This document shows, piece after piece, positions 52,110 to 59,512 of a stretch of DNA of 64,000 bases. The notes beneath the pieces were generated by a model. The model searched no databases, was not told the DNA's origin, and saw only the letters and a program-made list of their open reading frames with translations. This DNA is from Luoshenia tenuis. Lineage in GTDB: Bacteria; Bacillota; Clostridia; Christensenellales; GCA-900066905. Position numbers and translations under genes: made by a program. Each line of letters starts with the position of its first letter. Positions within the stretch are counted from its first letter, which is position 1. The stretch lies in assembly GCF_014384745.1 (NCBI RefSeq), contig NZ_JACRSO010000001.1, positions 496,001 to 560,000 on the forward strand. The letters run 5' to 3'.

Positions 52110-52153
52110 CGAACAGAGGACCGTTGGGTTCCCGGTCCAACATGGCGTTACCA
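52110..52153 (+). repeat. Second degenerate tRNA-Asn 3' end
   Basis: CGAACAGAGGACCGTTGGGT... (52110 onward) repeats the sequence of 51711 with two differences over 33 bases, then ends TTACCACTTTTCCGCC instead of the hairpin. It is about 400 bp from the first copy. The whole span 51573-52428 holds no gene: apart from these repeats only GC-rich filler and a promoter region at its right end. Confidence 0.72.
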
Positions 52154-52305
52154 CTTTTCCGCCTCGCTACCAACTTATAACAGACCTGCCGCCGGCCCCA
52201 GCTTTTTTCTTCACTTATCTTCGTTACCCGATTCGAGCGGAGTATTTGCTGTATAACGGCTCTACATCCCCCTCCCTTTTCTTGCGGAAAACCCCAAAAT
52301 AGGGT

Positions 52306-52322
52306 ATGATAGACCATATCAT
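52306..52322. promoter_or_regulatory. Inverted repeat upstream of the diguanylate cyclase gene
   Basis: ATGATA-GACCA-TATCAT, a perfect 6-bp inverted pair, possible regulator site about 110 bp before the GGDEF protein start. Confidence 0.35.
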
Positions 52323-52428
52323 GACCACAAGGCCTGGTGGATTAAATTCTGTCATTTGTCTGTTACGCCCACCGGTCGCTCCATTATAAACGGCACCCCT
52401 GCGATGGGGTAGGTAAGGAGGTGACAGC

Positions 52429-54636
52429 ATGCCCACCAGTGGAACGGATCTACATCAAATCGTCAACCATATACCCGGCGGCGTGCTGCGCTGTCTGGGC
52501 GATAAAGATTACACCATACTCCATTACAACCAAAGTTTTCTGGATATATTCGGCTACACTCCCGAGGAAATTCAACGCATTTTTCACAACCATTATATCG
52601 AGATGATCGTTCCGGAGGACCGGAAAGCGGTGCAGGACCATGTGCGCGCCAGCAGGGTGCGCAGCGGCGTGCTGGAGATCGAGTACCGGATCATCTGCAA
52701 AGATGGCGCCCCCCGCTGGGTGCTGGAGCAATGCAGCCCCGTTCAGGAAGACGGCGCGCTTTGTTACTATTGCGTCATGATGGATATTACCGAGCAGCGC
52801 CATACGCGCGAGGAACTGCGCCTGAGCCTGGAGCGCCACCAGATCATCATGGATCAGACCACCGATATCATATTTGAATGGGATATTCCCGCCGACCAGC
52901 TGCACTATTCGGGCAACTGGCTCAAGAAATTTGGTTATGCGCCGGTTAAGCAGGATGCCTCCAAACGCATCCCCGCCACGGGGCACATCCACCCGGAAGA
53001 TCTGCCGGCGTTTATGGCGCTGATGCAATCTGCCAGAGCCGGTACGCCCTATAATACGGCGGAGTTTCGCATTTTGAACGGCGAGGGGCGCTATATCTGG
53101 TGCCATGTGCGCGCCACGGACCAATTTAATGATAAAGGCGAGCCGGTTAAGGCCGTAGGCGTGATCAGCGATATCGACGAGCAGATCCGTATGATCGAGC
53201 ATCTGCGTAAAAAGGCGGAGCGGGATGCGCTGACCGGGCTGTATAACCGGGAGGAGACCGAGCGGCAGATCGAAAAATACCTGCACGACTGCCCGGAGGA
53301 CGAGGCCGGCGCGCTGCTGATGATCGATACGGACAACTTTAAAAACATTAACGATACCCACGGGCACCTGTTTGGCGACGTGGTGCTTACCGAGCTTGCC
53401 AGCGCCATGAAAAAGCAGCTGCGCTCAAGCGACGTGGTGGGGCGCGTAGGCGGGGACGAATTCGCCGTATATCTTAAGGATCTGCCCCGTGCGGAACTCG
53501 CCCAGCAAAAAGCCGCCCAGCTGCTAGCCCTATTCCGCACGCTGTTTGCGGGTACCGATAAGCTGGACCTGCAGGTAACCGGGTCCATCGGCATCGCCCT
53601 TTTCCCCGCCCACGCCAGAAGCTTCCATTCGCTGTACCGCTGTGCGGACCAGGCGCTGTACCAAGCCAAGACCGCAGGCAAAAACCAGTACGCCCTTTAC
53701 GACCCGCAGCGCGAGTCTCTCCCTTACGCCGCCGGCACCTCCGCTCTAGGTGCGGATATCGACAGCAACCAGGAGACCCTAGGCGTGTCGGGCGGTCTGG
53801 TCAATTATATCTTCCGTATCTTGTATGAAACAGAGGATCTGCGCGATGCCATCCACAAGCTTATGGAGATCCTGGGCAAGCGCTTTGACGTAAGCCGGGT
53901 GTATATTTTTGAGAACTCGCTGGACGGGCGCACCACCAGCAACACCTTTGAGTGGTGCAACGAGGGGATCACCCCTGAAAAAGAGCTTTTGCAGGAGCTA
54001 AACTATGCAGAGCTGGAGAATTATGGGGATAACTTTGCCGCCAACGGCATTTTCTACTGTAAGGATATAAGGGAGCTGCCCGCCTCTCAGCGTAAGCTTC
54101 TGGCTAGCCAGGGCATCCACGCCATCTTGCAGTGCGCCATCCGCGAAAAGGGCGTGATGCGCGGCTTTATCGGCTTTGACGAGTGCACGGGCAATCGGGT
54201 CTGGACGCAGGACGAGGTTTCTACCCTCTCGCTGATCGCCCAGATGCTAAGCACCTTTTTGCTCAAACAGCGCGCCCACGAGCAGGATCTGGCCGCTACC
54301 CGGCGGATGAACAGCATCTTGGACAGCCAAAACGCCTATATCTATGTCGTGGACGGTGATTATACCCTTTTGTACCTCAACCGCAAGACGTTAGAGCTGG
54401 ACCCCCGCGCCGCCGAGGGGCAAAAGTGCCACCAGGCCTTTTACGGCCGCGAGGCGCCCTGTTCCCACTGCCCCTTGCGCAGCAGCACCGGCCCGCAGCA
54501 ATACTATAACCCGCAGTACGGCATCTGGACGATGGCCTACGCCGCTCCCCTGCAGTGGGAAGAGCAGGATGCGTATTTGATCACCTGCTTTGAGGTGACC
54601 GAGTTTATGCGCGGACATGACCAAAAGCCACACTAA
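52429..54636 (+). CDS. PAS-PAS-GGDEF-GAF-PAS diguanylate cyclase
   Basis: A 735-residue soluble sensor that should make c-di-GMP from two GTP. Domain order: PAS/PAC about 10-125, second PAS with PAC about 135-265 (FRILNGEGRYIWCHVRA), GGDEF about 270-430 with intact GGDEF at 341-345 and an RSSD inhibitory site at 332-335 (product feedback), a GAF domain about 450-610, and a C-terminal PAS-like segment with a Cys-containing turn (CHQAFYGREAPCSHCPL), where Cys could bind metal. There is no EAL or HD-GYP domain. The ATG is preceded by a perfect AGGAGGTGA. Confidence 0.93.
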   Translation: MPTSGTDLHQIVNHIPGGVLRCLGDKDYTILHYNQSFLDIFGYTPEEIQRIFHNHYIEMIVPEDRKAVQDHVRASRVRSGVLEIEYRIICKDGAPRWVLEQCSPVQEDGALCYYCVMMDITEQRHTREELRLSLERHQIIMDQTTDIIFEWDIPADQLHYSGNWLKKFGYAPVKQDASKRIPATGHIHPEDLPAFMALMQSARAGTPYNTAEFRILNGEGRYIWCHVRATDQFNDKGEPVKAVGVISDIDEQIRMIEHLRKKAERDALTGLYNREETERQIEKYLHDCPEDEAGALLMIDTDNFKNINDTHGHLFGDVVLTELASAMKKQLRSSDVVGRVGGDEFAVYLKDLPRAELAQQKAAQLLALFRTLFAGTDKLDLQVTGSIGIALFPAHARSFHSLYRCADQALYQAKTAGKNQYALYDPQRESLPYAAGTSALGADIDSNQETLGVSGGLVNYIFRILYETEDLRDAIHKLMEILGKRFDVSRVYIFENSLDGRTTSNTFEWCNEGITPEKELLQELNYAELENYGDNFAANGIFYCKDIRELPASQRKLLASQGIHAILQCAIREKGVMRGFIGFDECTGNRVWTQDEVSTLSLIAQMLSTFLLKQRAHEQDLAATRRMNSILDSQNAYIYVVDGDYTLLYLNRKTLELDPRAAEGQKCHQAFYGREAPCSHCPLRSSTGPQQYYNPQYGIWTMAYAAPLQWEEQDAYLITCFEVTEFMRGHDQKPH

Positions 54637-54788
54637 CCCGCGGGCGGGCGCTGGCCTTGCTGCCGGGAGTTTAGAGCTTAAGTTAAGCGATTACGCTGCG
54701 CGTTCAGTTCATTTGTACTTTCTCAAGATTCTTGACCGAACTATGGGCGAAAAAGCCCTTTTTGCAAATGTGAAAGGAGAATTTCCGC

Positions 54789-55442
54789 ATGTCCCAACCC
54801 GCTAACGCGGCCTTGATCCTCATCGATATGGAGATGGGCTTTCTCTCGCCGCAATCCGCCCACTGCATCCCCAGCGCCGCAAAAACCGTGCCCAACTGCC
54901 AGCGCGCCATCGCATCTGCGCGCAAGCGGGGGATCCCCATCTTTTTTGTGATCCGCCAATACCGTCCCGATGGCAGCGATGTAGAGATCACCCGCTACCC
55001 GGAGTGGGCGGCAGGCGGGCGCGCCATGGCGCCGGGCAGCTGCGGGCCGCTCTCGTGCCAGATGCCGCCGGAACTTGCGCCCCAAGCGGGGGATTTTATC
55101 ATCGTCAAACCCCGCTGGTCGGCCTTTTTCCAAACGCAGCTGGACCTGATGCTGCGCAGGCTGGATATTGAAACCGTGGTGCTGGCCGGTACCACCACCC
55201 CCAACTGCGTGCGCACCACCTGTTATGATGCCAATGCGCTGGATTACAACGTCGTGGTGCTGGAGGATTGCACCAGCTCCAAGACCGATGAGATCCAGCG
55301 GGTCAATATCGAGGATATGGCGCGGATGGGCGCAACCATTATCGACAGCGCCGCCTTTGAAGCCCGGGGCGTGGAGGGAATGGAAAACCTGCGCCGCCAG
55401 GTGCACGCCAAGGCCTGCGAAAGCTGTGTCCCCAGGGGTTGA
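54789..55442 (+). CDS. Isochorismatase-like cysteine hydrolase
   Basis: A 217-residue cysteine hydrolase of the isochorismatase / N-carbamoylsarcosine amidase / nicotinamidase superfamily. The catalytic triad is visible: D13 (LILIDME), K107 (IIVKPRWSAF) and C140 (AGTTTPNCVRTT), with the characteristic cis-peptide segment before the Cys. The superfamily hydrolyses amides and carbamoyl groups. It is 99 bp upstream of a gene for an ATC-hydrolase fusion; the pairing would fit N- or S-carbamoyl intermediates (inference). AAAGGAGAA precedes the ATG. The end contains a Cys-rich tail (KACESCVPRG). Confidence 0.88.
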   Translation: MSQPANAALILIDMEMGFLSPQSAHCIPSAAKTVPNCQRAIASARKRGIPIFFVIRQYRPDGSDVEITRYPEWAAGGRAMAPGSCGPLSCQMPPELAPQAGDFIIVKPRWSAFFQTQLDLMLRRLDIETVVLAGTTTPNCVRTTCYDANALDYNVVVLEDCTSSKTDEIQRVNIEDMARMGATIIDSAAFEARGVEGMENLRRQVHAKACESCVPRG

Positions 55443-55446
55443 ACCC

Positions 55447-55476
55447 TTGCCTGCGGCGGGGATATAGGCTTATAAT
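55447..55476 (+). promoter_or_regulatory. Promoter of the Rossmann/ATC-hydrolase fusion gene
   Basis: TTGCCT (55447-55452), an 18-bp spacer and TATAAT (55471-55476), about 65 bp before the start codon. The gene can therefore be expressed separately from the hydrolase upstream. Confidence 0.68.
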
Positions 55477-55541
55477 GAAAAATAAGGCCAACGCGCTTTT
55501 TCCCGCGCGGGCCCGCTTTAAAAATCAAAGGAGGCTAAAAA

Positions 55542-57383
55542 ATGCATCCCTATCATAACACCAAGATCGCCCTGCTGGGCGTGGGCTTTCTGCTGGAGTA
55601 TCTGTTCCCCTGCGTCCGCCATCTGGTGGGCGAGGAGAACCTGTATGACTGCGTGATCGGCACCACTGCACAGGAAGATGCGATCCCGGGGAAAGAGGCG
55701 CGCATGGGCATCCGCGTGTGGTACAAGCGCAACGATGAGATGCTGCGCACCTTGAGGCCCGATATCATTCTGTTCGCCCCCCAGCCCTACCTGGCCCCGG
55801 AGGTAGCGCGCACGGTACTGAAGCCCTATTACGACGAGCTGCGGGCCCAATCCGCCCCCCTGCCCGATCTGTACGCCGCCCCGCCCAGCCCTGTAGGCCA
55901 ATTCTACCGGGATCTGCTGGGGCAGGATATCCACGTGGTCAACCTGCTGCCCAATATGCTGACCGAGATCAGCGGAATGGACGTGGCCACCCAGGGCGTG
56001 ACCGAGATCACCTTCCCCGAGGGGGATGTGTGGCCCCAAGATCACGAAGCCCGGCTGCGGGAGTTCTTTTCTCCCTTTGGCGCCTGCGTGAACACGCCGC
56101 CGCATTTGGTCATGGCCTACCTTGGCGGGCAGTGCACGCTGCACACGGTCAGCGAGTATGTATATACCATCCGCACGGCCTGCAACAAACGCGGCTATAA
56201 CTTGACCGATGCGCAGGTGGCCAGCGCGCTGCGCGCCGCCTTCCAGCGCTATACCCATTACCACTACGAGCCCACCCGCCCCTGCAGCGAAGAGGATGTG
56301 CCCCAGGCTCTGCGCCCGGCCATCGACCAGGTGATCCGCTCCCTGTACGATGGGGTGACCGACGCCTGCCTGGCGTTGGGGATGGACCGCCAGCTGATCG
56401 ACGACCTGTTCCTCAACTATGTGGACCTGCACCTGCACACCCTGCAGGTGGAAACGCGGGAGCAGGTGGTGAAAACCGCCTTCCAGCACGCCACCAAGGG
56501 CGGCGTGACGGAGATGGCCCTACGGGTGTTCTATCAAAGGATGGAGTACCCCCTCGCCCGCGCCTTTGCCGCGCTGGAGGGACAGATCGACGAGAAGGCC
56601 ATCGCCACCCTGCGGGAAGCCGCAGCCGATTGCACCCGCATCGTGACCGACCATGGCTACCGTTTGGGCGATCCGCTGCCGCCGGTGCTGGGCGTGGAGC
56701 ACCATGCGGTGCTGTACGGGCTGCTGGTGCGCGCCTTTAAGGCCCATCTGGGGGATGCGGCGGACCAGGCCGTGCACGAGGCCACGGTGACCTACGGCCG
56801 CCAGCGGGGCCGGCGCATGGCCCTGCGGGCGCAAAAGTTGGGCCTGCCGCTGGATATGGTCTCTTACATGGCGCTCAAGGAGTGGAAACCCTCCAGCCCT
56901 ACCGATTTTGACAGTGTGAGCCTGCGCCAGACGCCCTACGCCGTCAGCCAGGAGCGGCTGTGCCCCTGGAACCAGGCCTGGAAGACCTTTGACATGGGGA
57001 AAGAGGCCAACTTCTATTGCCGGGATATCGATAAAGCGGTGCTGGAAGGCTTCAGCCCCGCGCTGCGCCTTACGATGCCCAGCTGCCTGACGACCGGGGA
57101 TGCCCAGTGCGAGTTCCACTTCCTGGACGCGCAGATGGACGCGGCCGCGCTGGAGCGGCTGGCCGCGCTCAAAGCCCAGTTGGGCGAGAGCGTCATCCTC
57201 CCCTTCCCCTATCACGTAGCGCATCTGCTGGCCGCCTTTACCGGCACGGCGCTGGCCAAATATGGCGAAAAGGGGCAGGCCGCCATTGACGAGGCCATCG
57301 AGGGCTTTAAGGCCCAGTACGGCCAGAGCGCCTGGGAGATGGTCGCTACCGAACTGAAAAAGGATTTTAACAGCATCGATTAA
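55542..57383 (+). CDS. Rossmann (P5CR-like) domain fused to L-2-amino-thiazoline-4-carboxylate hydrolase-like domain
   Basis: A 613-residue two-part protein. Residues about 1-330 begin with a dinucleotide-binding segment (IALLGVGFLLEYLFP) and continue as in pyrroline-5-carboxylate reductase-type enzymes, with helices around 190-330. Residues about 335-605 match the ATC hydrolase fold: HATKGGVTEM, YGRQRGRRMA, KTFDMGKEANFYCRDIDKAV, TMPSCLTTGDAQCEFHF. ATC hydrolase opens 2-amino-thiazoline-4-carboxylate towards cysteine, but many members are uncharacterised. AAGGAGG precedes the ATG. The fusion is unusual; the first half resembles but does not prove a dehydrogenase, and the GxGxxG motif is incomplete. 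Confidence 0.75.
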   Translation: MHPYHNTKIALLGVGFLLEYLFPCVRHLVGEENLYDCVIGTTAQEDAIPGKEARMGIRVWYKRNDEMLRTLRPDIILFAPQPYLAPEVARTVLKPYYDELRAQSAPLPDLYAAPPSPVGQFYRDLLGQDIHVVNLLPNMLTEISGMDVATQGVTEITFPEGDVWPQDHEARLREFFSPFGACVNTPPHLVMAYLGGQCTLHTVSEYVYTIRTACNKRGYNLTDAQVASALRAAFQRYTHYHYEPTRPCSEEDVPQALRPAIDQVIRSLYDGVTDACLALGMDRQLIDDLFLNYVDLHLHTLQVETREQVVKTAFQHATKGGVTEMALRVFYQRMEYPLARAFAALEGQIDEKAIATLREAAADCTRIVTDHGYRLGDPLPPVLGVEHHAVLYGLLVRAFKAHLGDAADQAVHEATVTYGRQRGRRMALRAQKLGLPLDMVSYMALKEWKPSSPTDFDSVSLRQTPYAVSQERLCPWNQAWKTFDMGKEANFYCRDIDKAVLEGFSPALRLTMPSCLTTGDAQCEFHFLDAQMDAAALERLAALKAQLGESVILPFPYHVAHLLAAFTGTALAKYGEKGQAAIDEAIEGFKAQYGQSAWEMVATELKKDFNSID

Positions 57384-57397
57384 ACCGCTTGGTATAG

Positions 57398-57430
57398 AAA
57401 ACCGCCTGCTGATTGCAGGCGGTTTCTTTA
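57398..57430. terminator. Terminator between convergent genes
   Basis: AAACCGCCTGC-TGATT-GCAGGCGGTTT with a TTTATT tail, serving the fusion gene and possibly the convergent dehydrogenase gene. Confidence 0.9.
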
Positions 57431-57462
57431 TTGTCCCAGTACTTTTACGGGTTTTTTGTTCG

Positions 57463-58524
57463 TTATGGCCGCAGCGCCACCTTGATCCCGCCCTGGGCGG
57501 CGATCCGGAAAGCTTCTTCAAAATCCTCCAGTTGCAGGATATGGGTGACCACGCCCGCTGTGGGAAGGCTGCCGTCGGCGATCCCGGCGATGGTTTTGGG
57601 GAAGCACTCCGGGCTGAGGGAGGAACCGTACAGGTCCAGCTCCTTGGCGTCTCCGATCAGGGACCAGTCGCAGGTGGTCTTCTCCCCAAAGACGCTAAAC
57701 TCCACAAACCGCCCCTTTTTCCGGATCAGCTGCAGACCCTGCAACACGCTTTGGGGGTGCCCTGCCACCTCGATATACACGTCGCACCCGCAACCCTGGC
57801 TCAGCGCCATCACCTGGGCAGATACGTCATCCTGGGCCGGGTTCAGGGCCAGGTCCGCGCCCTGACGCCGTGCCAGCGCCAAGCGCTCCTCCTTTAGATC
57901 CAAAGCGATGATCTTTGCGGGGGCAAACCTGCGCGCGTAGGGGATCATCCCCAGCCCCAGGGTCCCGGCGCCGGAGATCACCACCACATCCCCTTTTTCA
58001 ATGCGGGCCCGGTCCACTCCGTGCATGGCGCAGGCAAAGGGCTCGATCAGCAGGGCATCCTCCAGCGCCATTTGCTCCGGCACCGCAAAGACCCGCGCCT
58101 GCCTGGGAAAGATCATATACTCGGCAAAACCGCCGTTTAAGTAATGTTTAAAGCCGTATACGTTGTGGGGCTCGCACATCCAGTAAAGCCCGCGTTTGCA
58201 ATAGGCGCACGTCCCGCAGGGCACGATCTGCTCGCTGGTCACCCGGTCGCCCACCTGAAAGGGGCCGTCGTATCCCGCCCCCACCTGGGCTACCCTGCCG
58301 ATGAACTCGTGCCCCGGGATACAGGGCGGCTCCACATAAGGCGCAAATTCGCTGCCGCCCCAGAACCGTTCGCCCCCCATAAAGGCCTTCAGGTCTCCGG
58401 CGCAGATACCGCAGGCCTCCACCTGCACCAGCAGCTCCCCCGGCCCCGGTTGCAGCACCGGCACCTGCTCCAACCTGTAATCGTGGATGCCGTGGGTTAC
58501 CACGGCGCGCATGGTCTTTTCCAT
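57463..58524 (-). CDS. Zinc-dependent medium-chain alcohol dehydrogenase
   Basis: A 353-residue MDR enzyme that oxidises an alcohol or polyol with NAD(P). Catalytic zinc site: CGICAGDLKAF (Cys) and PGHEFIGRVAQVG (GHE). Structural zinc: CGTCAYCKRGLYWMC (four Cys). Cofactor fold: VVISGAGTLGLGMIPYA, with LDLKEERLALA marking the acidic residue that favours NAD. It resembles sorbitol/erythritol/threonine dehydrogenase relatives. GGGGGG lies 8 bases before the ATG. It stands between the convergent fusion gene and CorA on the same strand. Confidence 0.92.
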   Translation of the reverse strand: MEKTMRAVVTHGIHDYRLEQVPVLQPGPGELLVQVEACGICAGDLKAFMGGERFWGGSEFAPYVEPPCIPGHEFIGRVAQVGAGYDGPFQVGDRVTSEQIVPCGTCAYCKRGLYWMCEPHNVYGFKHYLNGGFAEYMIFPRQARVFAVPEQMALEDALLIEPFACAMHGVDRARIEKGDVVVISGAGTLGLGMIPYARRFAPAKIIALDLKEERLALARRQGADLALNPAQDDVSAQVMALSQGCGCDVYIEVAGHPQSVLQGLQLIRKKGRFVEFSVFGEKTTCDWSLIGDAKELDLYGSSLSPECFPKTIAGIADGSLPTAGVVTHILQLEDFEEAFRIAAQGGIKVALRP

Positions 58525-58569
58525 TTAAACATCCCCCCAAATTTTTTATCTGTTTTTATACGCCGCGCT

Positions 58570-59481
58570 TTAAAACCAGCGGCGTTTTTTAAAGTGGATA
58601 AAGCAGAGCACCACCACGATGATGCTGAGCAGGATGACCAGCGGATAGCCAAAGGCCCACCCGTACTCGGGCATCTTAAGGTTCATGCCGTACCAGCCGG
58701 CGATCAGCGTCAGCGGCAAAAAGATGGTGGTGATAACGGTAAAAAACTTCATGATCTGGTTTAAATTGATATCCACCTGCGCCTGATAGGCTTCGCGCAC
58801 CTGGGTCACGTAATCCCGCAGGTTGAGCACCGCGGCGCATAACCGGCTGACCCTGCCCGTCATCATCCTGAAATAGCGCAGGGATTTTTGGGGCAGCAGG
58901 CCATTTTCGTTCTCCTCCAGCGCCTCGCAGATGGCCAGCAGCTGCTCATAATAGCGTTTCAAACGCATCAACCTGCGGCGCAGCGTGATGATCTCCCGGA
59001 TGCAGTTTTCCTTTTCTCCGGTGATCAGCGCCTCTTCCAGCTCCTCTATCTGCTGCTCGATAACCTCCAGCTTGCCGGCATCCTCCCCCGTGAGGGATTG
59101 GAAAAAGTGGAAAAGCAGGTGTTCTAGCGTAAGGCGGCCGGACTCGATGGCCTGAAAGGGGGCCAGCACCGCCTGGGCTACCTGGGGCGTGCCGCATAAA
59201 AAGGCCAGCACACCCTCGCGCAGGTAGATGCAGATGCGCCGGGGCGGTTCCCCTTCGTCCTGGCCGGGGATGTTAAGCGTCATAAAATCAAAGCCCGGAT
59301 GGCTCTCAAACTTGGTCACCCGTTCGTTTAAGCATACCTGGGCCAGGCCGGCGGCAAGCCCCAACTCCTCCTGCGCCCGCTCCAGTTCTTCAAATGAATA
59401 GATGGCCAGCGCCTTTTCTCCTCTCGCTGCGGGCAGCGCCGCTATGGGCGCTAAGCCATCCGCCTGTAAACGATAGATCAA
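58570..59481 (-). CDS. corA: CorA-type magnesium/divalent cation channel
   Basis: A 303-residue membrane channel: a large cytosolic alpha/beta and coiled-coil region (LEVIEQQIEELEEAL ... CIREIITLRRRLMRLKRYYEQLL), then two C-terminal helices with the selectivity motif YGMN (IAGWYGMNLKMPE) between them and a basic tail HFKKRRWF. It forms pentamers and imports Mg2+ or Co/Ni. The TTG start at 59481 has GGGAGG 8-9 bases upstream; the longer frame has no site. It is 31 bp downstream of the GT-C-like membrane gene, probably co-transcribed. Confidence 0.92.
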   Translation of the reverse strand: MIYRLQADGLAPIAALPAARGEKALAIYSFEELERAQEELGLAAGLAQVCLNERVTKFESHPGFDFMTLNIPGQDEGEPPRRICIYLREGVLAFLCGTPQVAQAVLAPFQAIESGRLTLEHLLFHFFQSLTGEDAGKLEVIEQQIEELEEALITGEKENCIREIITLRRRLMRLKRYYEQLLAICEALEENENGLLPQKSLRYFRMMTGRVSRLCAAVLNLRDYVTQVREAYQAQVDINLNQIMKFFTVITTIFLPLTLIAGWYGMNLKMPEYGWAFGYPLVILLSIIVVVLCFIHFKKRRWF

Positions 59482-59512
59482 GCCGATTTCCTCCCTTTTT
59501 AACCGCCCGCGC

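Noticed and set aside
52385..52390. TATAAA as a -10 for the GGDEF gene with TTGTCT at 52356.
   Set aside because: The spacer would be 23 bp, too long for a normal sigma-A promoter, and no better -35 is present.
51573..52428. Short frames behind tRNA-Asn as hypothetical genes.
   Set aside because: They read across degenerate tRNA ends and GC-rich repeats, overlap each other on both strands, and lack plausible start sites.
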